From NCBI RefSeq assembly GCF_033446605.1, contig NZ_JAWQUO010000011.1, forward strand, positions 1-64,000: a DNA stretch of 64,000 nucleotides, given 5' to 3'. A model generated the notes under the pieces. That model saw nothing but the letters and a program-made list of their open reading frames with translations. It made no database searches and was not told the DNA's origin. The translations under genes were made by a program, and so were the position numbers. Source of the DNA: Iodobacter sp025352645. Its GTDB lineage: Bacteria > Pseudomonadota > Gammaproteobacteria > Burkholderiales > Chitinibacteraceae. Positions 7,984 through 16,938 of this stretch are shown here, piece by piece. The stretch's first letter is position 1. Every line of letters begins with the position of its first letter.

Positions 7984-9153
7984 TTAAAGTGCGGCAACAG
8001 CAGCAACAATCTTCTCGGCTGCATCGTTCAGGCCTTGAGCCGAAGTCAGTTTCAGACCGGATTCGTTCAGAAGCTTAGCGCCCAATTCAGCGTTATTACC
8101 TTCCAGACGCACCACAACTGGCACAGTCACATTCACTTCTTTCACCGCAGCAATGATCGCTTCAGCAATCATGTCGCAACGCACAATACCGCCGAAGATG
8201 TTAATCAAAACACCCTTCACAGAATCATCAGCCAGAATCAACTTAAAGGCTTCGATCACGCGATCTTTAGTTGCACCACCGCCTACATCCAAGAAGTTAG
8301 CCGGTTGGCCACCTTTGAGTTTGATGATGTCCATGGTTGCCATAGCAAGGCCAGCGCCGTTTACCATGCAGCCGATATTGCCTTCCAGCGCAACATAGTT
8401 CAGTTCGAACTCAGATGCTTTTACTTCGCGCTCGTTTTCTTGCGATTTATCGCGCTGAGCCAATAATTCTGGCAGGCGATACAGCGCGTTAGAATCCAGA
8501 CCAACTTTAGCGTCTACGCAGCACAATTCGCCGTTTTCACGCAAAGCCAGTGGGTTGATTTCAAACAGGGCGAAATCGTTAGCGATAAATGCCTCAGCCG
8601 CACCCAACATCATTTTAGTGAAGTGAGCAACTTGCTTACCTTCTAAACCCAAAGCAAACGCGCAATCACGTGCTTGGAAAGGCTGCATGCCAACCAATGG
8701 ATCAACGGTTACTTTGATGATTTTTTCTGGGGATTCTTCCGCTACAGTTTCGATCTCAACACCGCCTTCGGTGGAAACCATAAACACCACGCGCTGGCTA
8801 GAGCGATCAACCACAGCACCTAAGTACAGTTCACGCTGAACTGGGTACATATCTTCACAAACCAGAACCGAATGCACAGGCTGGCCCGCTGCATCTGTTT
8901 GGTAAGTGACTAGATTTTTACCGATCAAGCCTTTTGCAATTTCAGCGGCTTCTTCACGGGATTTAACCACTTTAACGCCACCCGCTTTACCACGGCCACC
9001 GGCGTGAACTTGGGCTTTAACCACAGCAAACTTACCACCCAGTGCGTCATAAGCAGCAGCAGCTTCTTCTGGCGTGTGCGCCAAGATACCGCGTTGTACT
9101 GGAAGACCGTATTTAGCCAATAATTCCTTGGCTTGATATTCATGAAGATTCAT
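7984..9153 (-). CDS. sucC: Succinyl-CoA synthetase, beta subunit
   Basis: The 389-residue ATP-grasp subunit begins MNLHEYQAKELLAKYGLPV, the family's standard start; an earlier in-frame start would add 11 unrelated residues. The nucleotide-binding segment VVKAQVHAGGRGKAGGVK (about residues 43-60) and the conserved FLDVGGGATKDRV and NIFGGIVRCDMIA are present. Its length matches E. coli SucC (388). It partners the sucD product. The gap to lpd contains an inverted repeat (9255-9343), so expression of sucCD may differ from that of the genes upstream. Confidence 0.96.
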   Translation of the reverse strand: MNLHEYQAKELLAKYGLPVQRGILAHTPEEAAAAYDALGGKFAVVKAQVHAGGRGKAGGVKVVKSREEAAEIAKGLIGKNLVTYQTDAAGQPVHSVLVCEDMYPVQRELYLGAVVDRSSQRVVFMVSTEGGVEIETVAEESPEKIIKVTVDPLVGMQPFQARDCAFALGLEGKQVAHFTKMMLGAAEAFIANDFALFEINPLALRENGELCCVDAKVGLDSNALYRLPELLAQRDKSQENEREVKASEFELNYVALEGNIGCMVNGAGLAMATMDIIKLKGGQPANFLDVGGGATKDRVIEAFKLILADDSVKGVLINIFGGIVRCDMIAEAIIAAVKEVNVTVPVVVRLEGNNAELGAKLLNESGLKLTSAQGLNDAAEKIVAAVAAL

Positions 9154-9254
9154 CTGAGACCCTTTGTAAGGAAAGAGGATATGCAAATCGGCCGCATACC
9201 GTGAAACATATTGAGTGATGAAAATAATCTAAAACTTCTTAAAACGTCTGTAGT

Positions 9255-9343
9255 TGTAGGGTGGGTTAGGCGGTTTTATGCCGTAACCCACCGTTGCTGC
9301 CATGGTGGGTTACGCCCAAACAGCTGGGCTAACCCACCCTACA
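9255..9343. repeat. Inverted repeat between lpd and sucC
   Basis: The outer arms TGTAGGGTGGGTTAG and CTAACCCACCCTACA are perfect complements. An inner GTAACCCACC/GGTGGGTTAC pair sits between them, making a cloverleaf-like structure about 89 bp long. Elements with GTAGGGTGGGT arms are common between genes in betaproteobacteria. Confidence 0.85.
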
Positions 9344-9353
9344 TGTTTACAAG

Positions 9354-10790
9354 TTAAGAGTGCAAACCACGCTTATCACACGCTAGAGCCGCTTCGTGCA
9401 AGGCTTCAGACAGGGATGGATGAGCATGAACAATACGTGCAATATCTTCTGACGACGCGTTAAATTCCATCGCAACAACCGCTTCAGCAATCAACTCTGA
9501 AGCAAATGGCCCAACGATATGCACACCTAAAATACGGTCAGTATTCTTATCGGCCAGCATTTTAACAAAGCCCTTAGCTTCACCAAGTGCTAAAGCACGG
9601 CCATTGGCGGAGAACAAGAACTGACCCTTCTTGTATTCAACGCCTGCGGCTTTAAGCTGCTCTTCGGTTTGGCCTACCCAAGCAATTTCTGGGCTGGTGT
9701 AAATCACCCAAGGGATATTGTTAAAGTCGATATGCGGATGCTGGCCTGCGATACGCTCAGCCACGGCTACACCTTCATCCGACGCTTTGTGCGCCAGCAT
9801 TGGGCCACGCACCACATCACCAATCGCCCACACATTAGGCAGATTGCTTTGGCAATGATCATTCACATCAATCTGGCCGCGCTCAGTCAGCTTCAGGCCA
9901 ACAGCATCGGCATTCAGGCCAGCGGTGTTTGGCACACGGCCAATGGCCACCACCAGCTTATCAAATACGCTGACTTGCTCCGCACCGGCTACATCGGTCC
10001 AGTTTACGGTGACGTCTTTTTTACCGGCCTTGATCTCACCGATTTTTACGCCGGTATTGATCACAAGGCCAGTTTCTTTGGTCAGGAATTTCTTGGCTTC
10101 GCGCGCCACTTGCTCGTCTGCCGCACCTAGGAAAGTAGGCATGGCTTCTAAAACGGTGACTTCACTACCCAGACGCTTCCAAACCGAGCCCATTTCTAAG
10201 CCAATCACGCCAGCACCAATTACGCCAAGGCGTTTTGGCACACTTGGGATGGCCAATGCGCCTTCGTTATCCAGCACTAGATGGTTATCAATGGTCACGC
10301 CTGGCAGTTGGCGAACGCTAGAGCCGGTCGCAATAATCACGTGCTTAGCGGTAATTTCTTCCACCGTGCCGTCAGCCAGCTTGGCTTCTAGCAGGTAAGC
10401 ATCGCCCGCTTTGGCTTTAAATGCGCCCACACCGTGGAATGAAGTCACTTTGTTCTTTTTGAACAGGTAAGCAATACCGCCGGTGTTTTTGGTGATGATG
10501 TCTTGCTTACGCTCAAGCATCTTCGCCACATCCATTTTTAGCGTGCCGGTAGAGATACCATGATCGCCAAAATGATGCGCCGCATTGAAGTAATTTTCAG
10601 ATGACTGCAACAGTGCTTTAGATGGGATACAACCCACATTCAGGCACGTACCGCCAAGGCTAGCCTTGCCGTCTTTGTCTGAAGTAGCGTCGATACACGC
10701 GGTATTAAAGCCCAGCTGCGAGGCGCGAATCGCCGCCACATAGCCACCAGGGCCTCCGCCGATTACAACAACGTCAAATTCTTTGCTCAT
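9354..10790 (-). CDS. lpd: Dihydrolipoyl dehydrogenase (E3)
   Basis: The 478-residue flavoprotein reoxidises dihydrolipoyl groups of 2-oxoacid dehydrogenase complexes. It shows the FAD motif VVVIGGGPGGYVAAIRA, the redox disulfide GGTCLNVGCIPSKALL near residue 45, the NAD motif GAGVIGLEMGSVWKRLG and the catalytic HAHPSLSEALHEA near the C-terminus. Its position after sucA-sucB indicates service to the 2-oxoglutarate dehydrogenase complex. There is no lipoyl domain fused to it. The start chosen is MSKEFDVVV; the in-frame upstream codons are not family-like. A 130-bp palindromic repeat separates it from sucB. Confidence 0.95.
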   Translation of the reverse strand: MSKEFDVVVIGGGPGGYVAAIRASQLGFNTACIDATSDKDGKASLGGTCLNVGCIPSKALLQSSENYFNAAHHFGDHGISTGTLKMDVAKMLERKQDIITKNTGGIAYLFKKNKVTSFHGVGAFKAKAGDAYLLEAKLADGTVEEITAKHVIIATGSSVRQLPGVTIDNHLVLDNEGALAIPSVPKRLGVIGAGVIGLEMGSVWKRLGSEVTVLEAMPTFLGAADEQVAREAKKFLTKETGLVINTGVKIGEIKAGKKDVTVNWTDVAGAEQVSVFDKLVVAIGRVPNTAGLNADAVGLKLTERGQIDVNDHCQSNLPNVWAIGDVVRGPMLAHKASDEGVAVAERIAGQHPHIDFNNIPWVIYTSPEIAWVGQTEEQLKAAGVEYKKGQFLFSANGRALALGEAKGFVKMLADKNTDRILGVHIVGPFASELIAEAVVAMEFNASSEDIARIVHAHPSLSEALHEAALACDKRGLHS

Positions 10791-10882
10791 GGTTTGAAAA
10801 CCTGTGAAGAGTAAAGAGCGTGCCACTTCAAAACCAGCACCCATCTTTAGTTAATCAATAAAACCAAGGCCAAACCCACATC

Positions 10883-11012
10883 TTGAACCACGGAGTACAC
10901 AGAGAACACGGAGTTTCACGGAGAAAAACATCGAACAGAAATAATCGTCTATTTAATAGGATTTGGTTTTCTCCGTGCTCCTCCGTGTTCTCCTTTTCCT
11001 CCGTGGTTCAAG
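10883..11012. repeat. 130-bp palindrome built from CACGGAG units, sucB-lpd gap
   Basis: The left half carries CCACGGAG, ACACGGAG and TCACGGAG; the right half carries their complements CTCCGTG, CTCCGTG and CTCCGTGG. The outer arms TTGAACCACGGAG and CTCCGTGGTTCAA-type bases pair perfectly. About 50 AT-rich bases lie at the centre. Similar CACGGAG palindromes are scattered in many bacterial genomes; the function is unknown. Confidence 0.85.
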
Positions 11013-11036
11013 GTTTGGGTTTAAAGATACTGGCGA

Positions 11037-12254
11037 TTAAATATCAAGCAGCAAACGCGCTGGGTCTTCGATCACTTCTTTGATAGCAACCAGCGACAAT
11101 ACGGCTTCGCGGCCATCAATGATGCGGTGATCGTAAGACTGAGCCAGATACATCATCGGGCGAATCACCATTTCACCGTTTTCTACCACTACACGCTCTT
11201 TCGTTGCGTGCATACCTAAAATGGCCGACTGTGGTGGATTGATAATCGGCGTAGACATCATTGAGCCGAAAGTACCGCCGTTAGAGATAGTGTAAGTACC
11301 ACCAGTCAGCTCGTCCATGCTGAGCTTACCGGCTTGCGCACGCTTACCAAAATCAGCAATGGTTTTTTCGATTTCAGCCAAGCTCAGCTGATCCGCATTA
11401 CGAATCACTGGCACCACCAAACCACGCGGGCTACCTACGGCCACGCCGATATCAAAGTAGCCGTGGTAAACGATATCGTTACCATCAACAGATGCATTCA
11501 CAATCGGGAATTTCTTCAGCGCGTGAACCGCAGCTTTAACAAAGAAACCCATAAAGCCCAGCTTCACACCGTGGTCTTTTTCGAATTTATCTTTGTACTT
11601 ATTACGCAGATCCATCAACGGCTTCATATTGATTTCGTTGAATGTAGTCAGGATCGCATTAGTTTGCTGTGATTCTAAAAGACGCTCGGCCACGCGGGCA
11701 CGCAAGCGGCTCATTGGCACGCGTTGCTCAGAACGATCACCCTGCGGCAATGAAGCCGCGGCAGCAGGTGCAGCAGCTGCCGCCGGTTTTGCCAAATGGT
11801 TTTGTACATCTTCTTTCAATACACGGCCACCACGGCCAGTGCCGCCGATATCGGCTGTACTTACGCCTGCATCAGCAGCCAGCTTTTTAGCCGCTGGCAT
11901 CACCGCTGTACCAAAACCAATTGCACTCGCTGAAACGCCCGCTTCTTTTGCAACGGCTTCTACACGTGCTTGCTCGCCCGCAGCGGTAGCAGTGCTGGCA
12001 GGAGCAGCAACCGTGGCTTCGGTATCAATCGTTGCAATCAATTGCAGGCTACCTACAATTGCACCCTCAGCTTGAACAATCGACACCAAAACACCGGCTT
12101 GTGGCGCTGCGATTTCTAACACCACTTTATCAGTTTCGATATCAATCAATTGCTCATCACGAGCCACCGCGTCGCCTACTTTTTTCTTCCACTGTAATAG
12201 CGAAGCTTCGGAAACGGATTCTGGTAATTGCGGTACGGTAATTTCGATAATCAT
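11037..12254 (-). CDS. sucB: Dihydrolipoyllysine-residue succinyltransferase (E2 of 2-oxoglutarate dehydrogenase)
   Basis: The 405-residue protein has one lipoyl domain (modified Lys in DIETDKVVLEI near residue 43) and an Ala/Pro-rich linker. A peripheral-subunit-binding domain follows (MPAAKKLAADAGVSTADI, about residues 115-150), then another Ala-rich linker and the catalytic domain ending with YDHRIIDGREAVLSL. It forms the cubic core that transfers succinyl to CoA. The start has a GGAGTT ribosome-binding site; 20 further in-frame codons upstream lack family resemblance. It lies between sucA and lpd in the expected complex operon. Confidence 0.95.
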   Translation of the reverse strand: MIIEITVPQLPESVSEASLLQWKKKVGDAVARDEQLIDIETDKVVLEIAAPQAGVLVSIVQAEGAIVGSLQLIATIDTEATVAAPASTATAAGEQARVEAVAKEAGVSASAIGFGTAVMPAAKKLAADAGVSTADIGGTGRGGRVLKEDVQNHLAKPAAAAAPAAAASLPQGDRSEQRVPMSRLRARVAERLLESQQTNAILTTFNEINMKPLMDLRNKYKDKFEKDHGVKLGFMGFFVKAAVHALKKFPIVNASVDGNDIVYHGYFDIGVAVGSPRGLVVPVIRNADQLSLAEIEKTIADFGKRAQAGKLSMDELTGGTYTISNGGTFGSMMSTPIINPPQSAILGMHATKERVVVENGEMVIRPMMYLAQSYDHRIIDGREAVLSLVAIKEVIEDPARLLLDI

Positions 12255-12285
12255 TTTGTAACTCCAAAGATCTGGCGAGTAGGTC

Positions 12286-12350
12286 AGGTGGGTAAAACCA
12301 CCCTGTTTATCCATTCGATATTAATTAAGGCGGGTTTTCACCCGCCCTAA
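12286..12350. repeat. Two small hairpins in the sucA-sucB gap
   Basis: AGGTGGGT/ACCACCCT (12286-12304) and TTAAGGCGGGT/ACCCGCCCTAA (12325-12350) are back-to-back inverted repeats. The second shares its GGCGGGT...ACCCGCCCT stem with the hairpin at the heart of the two MITEs. Confidence 0.75.
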
Positions 12351-12351
12351 T

Positions 12352-15165
12352 TTAGAGTGTCATTGCTTCTTCAACGAAGGTTTTAAGCTGTGCAGTATGC
12401 TTGCTCATATAACCAACCGCTGGCGACGCTGATGAGGTACGGCCTGCGTACAGCAGAGTTTGCTTAGGATGCATACACGCTTCTAAGCGATGGCGAATCT
12501 GGTGCCATGCGCCTTGGTTACGTGGCTCTTCCTGTACCCACATCACTTCACGTGCGTTCGGGTATTTTTCTATTTCAGCTTTTAGCTCTTCCGTTGGGAA
12601 TGGATAAAGCTGCTCAATCCGCACAATCGCAATATCTTTAATATCACGCTCACTACGGCCAGCCAGTAAGTCGTAATACACCTGACCTGCACACATCACC
12701 ACACGCTTCACTTTCTTCGCATCCAGATTGCCCTGATCCCCGATCACCGGACGGAATTCACCGCTGGTAAAGTCTTCAATCGGGCTAGAAGCAAACTTCG
12801 CCTTCAAGAGCTTTTTGCTCATGATGATAATCAGCGGCTTGCGGCTTGGGCGTAACATCTGGCGACGTAGCGCATGGAACATCTGCGCGGCTTCAGACAT
12901 CATCAGTACTTGCACATTGTGCTCTGCACAAAGCTGCAGATAGCGCTCAACGCGAGCTGAAGAATGCTCTGGGCCTTGGCCATCGTAGCCGTGCGGCAAC
13001 ATCATGGTAAGGCCACATAAACGGCCCCACTTGGTTTCACCTGAAGTAATAAACTGATCGATCACCACTTGCGCGCCGTTGGCAAAGTCACCGAACTGCG
13101 CTTCCCAAATAGTGAGCTCATCTGGAGAAGAGCAAGCGTAGCCATACTCAAACGCCAGCACCGCTTCTTCATTCAGAATCGAATCGATTACCGTGAAGTT
13201 AGCTTGTTTTTCAGCCAAGTGTTGCAGCGGCACATGCACGCCCTGATCCCACTTCTCACGATTTTGATCGTGTAATACGGCATGGCGGTGATTAAACGTA
13301 CCACGGCCACAATCCTCACCAGAGATACGCACGGCGTAGCCTTCGGTCAGCAAGGTAGCGTAGGCCAAGTGCTCAGCCATACCAAAATCAACCGGCTGAT
13401 CGCCATTGGCCATGGCAATACGCTCTCTGATAATTTTTTCTACGTTTGGACGCAGTTTAAAATTATCTGGCACCTTGGTGAATTTCTCAGTGAGGCGCAG
13501 CAAATCAGCCTGTGGTACAGCGGAGGCCACTGGATGACGCCAATGCACACCCATATAACGGGAGAAATCAATCGCGTGCGAGCGTTTGTAATCCGTCAGG
13601 GTAGTTTGCTCAACATGCTCACCACGATCTAGCGCTGCGCGATATTCTTGAATCAGATTATCTGCTTCGCTGCTAGTGACCACGCCTTCGGCAATCAAAC
13701 GGTCTGCATATTTCTTACGCGCGCCTGGATGCTGGCCGATTTTTTTGTACATCATAGGCTGAGTCACAAACGGATCATCCGCTTCATTGTGGCCAAACTT
13801 ACGGAAACAAACTAAATCTACCACCACATCGCGGTGGAATTTCATCCGGAATTCCAGTGCCGCTTGCATCACCAAAATCACTGCTTCTGGATCATCGCCA
13901 TTCACGTGGAAAATCGGCGCTTCAACCATCTTAGCGATATCAGTACAGTAAATCGTCGAGCGAGTATCGCGGGTGTCAGATGTAGTAAAACCAACCTGAT
14001 TATTTACCACCAAATGTACCGTGCCACCCGTGCCATAGCCACGAGTATTGGCCAAGTTAAACGTACCTTGGTTGGTACCCAAGCCAATAAAGGCCGAATC
14101 ACCGTGGATCAGTACGGGCAAAACTTGCACGCCTAACTTATCACCACGGCGCTGCTGACGCGCACGCACCGAGCCCTCAACCACAGGGTTGACAATCTCA
14201 AGGTGGGATGGGTTAAACGCAAGGCTTAAGTGGATTGGGCCACCTGGCGTTGGGATGTCCGCCGAAAAGCCCATATGGTATTTGACGTCACCGGAAGACA
14301 AATCGCTGACCGAACGGCCTTCAAATTCGCTAAACAGATCACGCGGCTGCTTGCCCAGTGTATTCACCAGCACATTTAAGCGGCCACGGTGAGCCATACC
14401 GATAATCATCTCTTGCACACCCACAGCACCCGCACCCTGCACTAAGAAATCTAGCGCTGGGATCATGGAATCGCCGCCCTCAAGCGAGAAGCGCTTTTGG
14501 CCAACGTATTTTTTATGTAGGTATTGTTCGAGAGTTTCTGCTGCCGTCACTTTTTGCAAAGTGCGTTTTTTTTGCTCTACGCCATAAGAAGGCGTGGATC
14601 GGCGTGATTCAAACCACTGCTGCACCCACTTGCGCTGTTCTGCATTGGTGATGTGCATGTATTCCAGACCAATACTGCCGCAGTAAGTTTGCTTTAAAAA
14701 AGCCACTACTTCTGCTAGCGTGGCACGTTCCATGCCCGCAATATTAGTACCGAATGTGGTCGCCATATCCGCGTCGGTAAAGCCATGGTGCTTGGCATCT
14801 AGTTCAGGCAAACGCGCCTGATCCATACGCTGTAAAGGATCTAGGCTAGCTTGACGCGAACCCATAATGCGGTAAGCGGAGATCAAACGCAGCAGATTAA
14901 CCTGCTTACGTGTGGCCTCTTCGTCGACCGCGCCACCCTGCTGAACATAGCGAGGCTGACGAGTCAGCTGGCGGAAGGATTCCTCAATCGGCGCTCGTGG
15001 AATATCACGATCAACCACACCAGGGCTTTGCTGCATCTTATCGAAGTAGGAGCGCCATTCCTGATCCACCAACTGTGGGTCACTCAGGTACTGCTCGTAA
15101 AGCTCCTCAACGAAAGGAGCATTCCCGCCAAAAAGGTGGGAATTAGACCTCAACTCTCTCATCAT
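12352..15165 (-). CDS. sucA: 2-oxoglutarate dehydrogenase E1 component
   Basis: This thiamine-diphosphate enzyme of about 937 residues decarboxylates 2-oxoglutarate and succinylates the E2 lipoyl group. Visible are the N-terminal SHLFGGNAPFVEELYEQYL segment, GMAHRGRLNVLVN, the GDSAFIGLGTNQGTF and NNQVGFTTSDTRD loops, FHVNGDDPEAV, and the C-terminal VQEEPRNQGAW. The start is uncertain: two adjacent ATGs (15165, 15162) fit the family, and a third lies 15 codons upstream at 15210. None has a good ribosome-binding site. The REP-like sequences between it and gltA could hide a promoter or processing site. Confidence 0.94.
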   Translation of the reverse strand: MMRELRSNSHLFGGNAPFVEELYEQYLSDPQLVDQEWRSYFDKMQQSPGVVDRDIPRAPIEESFRQLTRQPRYVQQGGAVDEEATRKQVNLLRLISAYRIMGSRQASLDPLQRMDQARLPELDAKHHGFTDADMATTFGTNIAGMERATLAEVVAFLKQTYCGSIGLEYMHITNAEQRKWVQQWFESRRSTPSYGVEQKKRTLQKVTAAETLEQYLHKKYVGQKRFSLEGGDSMIPALDFLVQGAGAVGVQEMIIGMAHRGRLNVLVNTLGKQPRDLFSEFEGRSVSDLSSGDVKYHMGFSADIPTPGGPIHLSLAFNPSHLEIVNPVVEGSVRARQQRRGDKLGVQVLPVLIHGDSAFIGLGTNQGTFNLANTRGYGTGGTVHLVVNNQVGFTTSDTRDTRSTIYCTDIAKMVEAPIFHVNGDDPEAVILVMQAALEFRMKFHRDVVVDLVCFRKFGHNEADDPFVTQPMMYKKIGQHPGARKKYADRLIAEGVVTSSEADNLIQEYRAALDRGEHVEQTTLTDYKRSHAIDFSRYMGVHWRHPVASAVPQADLLRLTEKFTKVPDNFKLRPNVEKIIRERIAMANGDQPVDFGMAEHLAYATLLTEGYAVRISGEDCGRGTFNHRHAVLHDQNREKWDQGVHVPLQHLAEKQANFTVIDSILNEEAVLAFEYGYACSSPDELTIWEAQFGDFANGAQVVIDQFITSGETKWGRLCGLTMMLPHGYDGQGPEHSSARVERYLQLCAEHNVQVLMMSEAAQMFHALRRQMLRPSRKPLIIIMSKKLLKAKFASSPIEDFTSGEFRPVIGDQGNLDAKKVKRVVMCAGQVYYDLLAGRSERDIKDIAIVRIEQLYPFPTEELKAEIEKYPNAREVMWVQEEPRNQGAWHQIRHRLEACMHPKQTLLYAGRTSSASPAVGYMSKHTAQLKTFVEEAMTL

Positions 15166-15212
15166 CGCCGTAATCAAATCCAGTAATTTAGCAGGCTTAA
15201 CACCATGCAAGA

Positions 15213-15274
15213 CCGCCGTCTCTCTAGGAGGCGGCTCAAAACATGTACTACCGTGGGCACGGCATGCCGTGCCC
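15213..15274. repeat. Hairpin and 20-bp perfect palindrome, gltA-sucA gap
   Basis: CCGCC/GGCGG arms enclose 15213-15234. GGGCACGGCATGCCGTGCCC at 15255-15274 is a perfect 20-bp palindrome. The GGCATGCCGTGCCCCTACA part recurs at 16915-16933, between sdhB and sdhE, so it is a dispersed element. Confidence 0.8.
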
Positions 15275-15282
15275 CTACAGCA

Positions 15283-16569
15283 TTAACCGCGCTTATCTAC
15301 AGGCACGTAATCACGCTTAGTTGCGCCAGTGTATTGCTGACGCGGGCGACCAATCTTCATACCTGGATCGGCAATCATCTCATTCCAGTGGCTGATCCAG
15401 CCCACAGTGCGCGCAAGCGCAAAAATCACAGTAAACATTGGTACAGGAATGCCTAGGGCAGACTGAACAATACCTGAGTAGAAATCAACGTTCGGGTACA
15501 GCTTACGCTCGATAAAGTAGCTGTCTTCCAGCGCAATTTTTTCCAGTGCCATTGCTAACTTGAACTTAGGATCATCTTGCAAGCCCAGCTCTTGTAATAC
15601 TTCATAGCAAATACGGCGCATTACACTGGCACGTGGATCCATATTTTTGTAAACGCGGTGACCAAAGCCCATCAATTTGTGGGTCTTGGCTTTTACACCT
15701 TCCATAAATGCAGGCACGTTTTCAACATCACCAATTTCATCCAACATCAGCAATACGGCTTCGTTTGCACCGCCGTGCGATGGGCCCCATAGGCAAGCAA
15801 TACCGGCCGCGATACATGCAAACGGATTTGCACCTGAAGAACCAGCAAGGCGAACCGTTGAAGTTGAAGCGTTTTGCTCGTGATCTGCGTGCAGGGTGAA
15901 AATCACATCCAGAGCGCGAACCAGCACTGGGTTAGCCACATATTCTTCGCAAGGCGTAGAGAACATCATGTGCATAAAGTTAGCGGTATAGCTCAGGTCA
16001 TTACGCGGATAAACAAACGGCATGCCCTGGTTATAGCGGTAGCACATTGCAGCAATGGTCGGGATCTTGGAGATCAAACGGAACATCGCCACTTTACGGT
16101 GCTCTTCATTATTGATATCTAGGCTATCTTGATAGAAAGCGGACAACGCACCAACCACACCCACCATCATCGCCATAGGATGCGCATCACGGCGAAAGCC
16201 ATTAAAGAAGCGGGTGAGCTGCTCATGAACCATGGTGTGGCTCATCACGGTTTTATTGAAAACAGCACTTTGTGCTGCAGTTGGCAACTCGCCATTAATC
16301 AGCAAATAGCAAACTTCTAAGTAATCACTTTGCTCTGCGAGCTGCTCGATAGGATAGCCACGATAGTAAAGCTGGCCCAAGTCGCCATCGATAAAGGTAA
16401 TCTTAGATTCACAGCTTGATGTTGCTAAAAATCCAGGATCGAAAGTAAACATACCGGTCTTGGAGAATGAGCGGATATCGACTACATCAGGTCCAAGCGT
16501 GCTTGGTAAAACCGGAAACTCAAGCGTGTCTTTGCCATCGTTGTAAGTCAGTGTGACTTTCTTTTCCAT
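15283..16569 (-). CDS. gltA: Citrate synthase (type II, hexameric)
   Basis: The 428-residue enzyme condenses acetyl-CoA with oxaloacetate. The catalytic residues lie in HADHEQNASTSTVRLAGS, GFGHRVYKNMDPRA and YPNVDFYSG. The N-terminal beta-rich region with FDPGFLATSSCESKITFIDG marks the NADH-regulated Gram-negative type II form. Its ribosome-binding site (GGAG) lies inside the last codons of sdhE, whose stop is one base before the gltA ATG, so the two are coupled. It is placed within the succinate dehydrogenase/2-oxoglutarate dehydrogenase cluster. Confidence 0.97.
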   Translation of the reverse strand: MEKKVTLTYNDGKDTLEFPVLPSTLGPDVVDIRSFSKTGMFTFDPGFLATSSCESKITFIDGDLGQLYYRGYPIEQLAEQSDYLEVCYLLINGELPTAAQSAVFNKTVMSHTMVHEQLTRFFNGFRRDAHPMAMMVGVVGALSAFYQDSLDINNEEHRKVAMFRLISKIPTIAAMCYRYNQGMPFVYPRNDLSYTANFMHMMFSTPCEEYVANPVLVRALDVIFTLHADHEQNASTSTVRLAGSSGANPFACIAAGIACLWGPSHGGANEAVLLMLDEIGDVENVPAFMEGVKAKTHKLMGFGHRVYKNMDPRASVMRRICYEVLQELGLQDDPKFKLAMALEKIALEDSYFIERKLYPNVDFYSGIVQSALGIPVPMFTVIFALARTVGWISHWNEMIADPGMKIGRPRQQYTGATKRDYVPVDKRG

Positions 16570-16570
16570 A

Positions 16571-16843
16571 TCAAATAGCTCCAGGGAGTGGTCGTCGTGT
16601 GATTTGTGCGCTTCGTACTTGTTCCAGCATCGGTCTTAGCCGCTCATCCGGACATTCTGTTTTACAGTTTAAGTAATCAAGCAGATCATTATCAGACAGC
16701 AAAAGAAGGTCCTGAAAAATAATCAAATCGGCTGAAGATAAAGTGGGGAGCACTTCTTTTACAAATCGCTCTAACTGTAGATCGACTTCCAGAAGGCCCC
16801 GGCGGGAGCGCCATACAATCCGTTTTAATTCAATTTCATCCAT
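16571..16843 (-). CDS. sdhE: Succinate dehydrogenase flavinylation factor (SdhE/SDH5)
   Basis: The 90-residue protein carries the signature WRSRRGLLEVDLQLERF (RGxxE motif) near residue 12 and the acidic LLSDNDLLDYL helix. SdhE promotes covalent FAD attachment to SdhA. The gene lies directly downstream of sdhB and is coupled to gltA. The start was chosen at MDEIELKR; a longer in-frame reading would translate the palindromic repeat at 16861-16933. Confidence 0.93.
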   Translation of the reverse strand: MDEIELKRIVWRSRRGLLEVDLQLERFVKEVLPTLSSADLIIFQDLLLLSDNDLLDYLNCKTECPDERLRPMLEQVRSAQITRRPLPGAI

Positions 16844-16860
16844 CAGAACTTCCTTACTAT

Positions 16861-16933
16861 TGTAGGGTGGGCAAAACGTTTTACCTTGCCCACGCTGCAC
16901 ATTAAAGCTGCGTGGGCATGCCGTGCCCCTACA
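16861..16933. repeat. Nested inverted repeat, sdhB-sdhE gap
   Basis: The outer arms TGTAGGG.. and ..CCCCTACA enclose an inner GCCCACGCTGC/GCTGCGTGGGC stem. The element fills the whole gap between sdhB and sdhE. The right part is shared with the palindrome at 15255-15279. Confidence 0.8.
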
Positions 16934-16938
16934 TTTTT

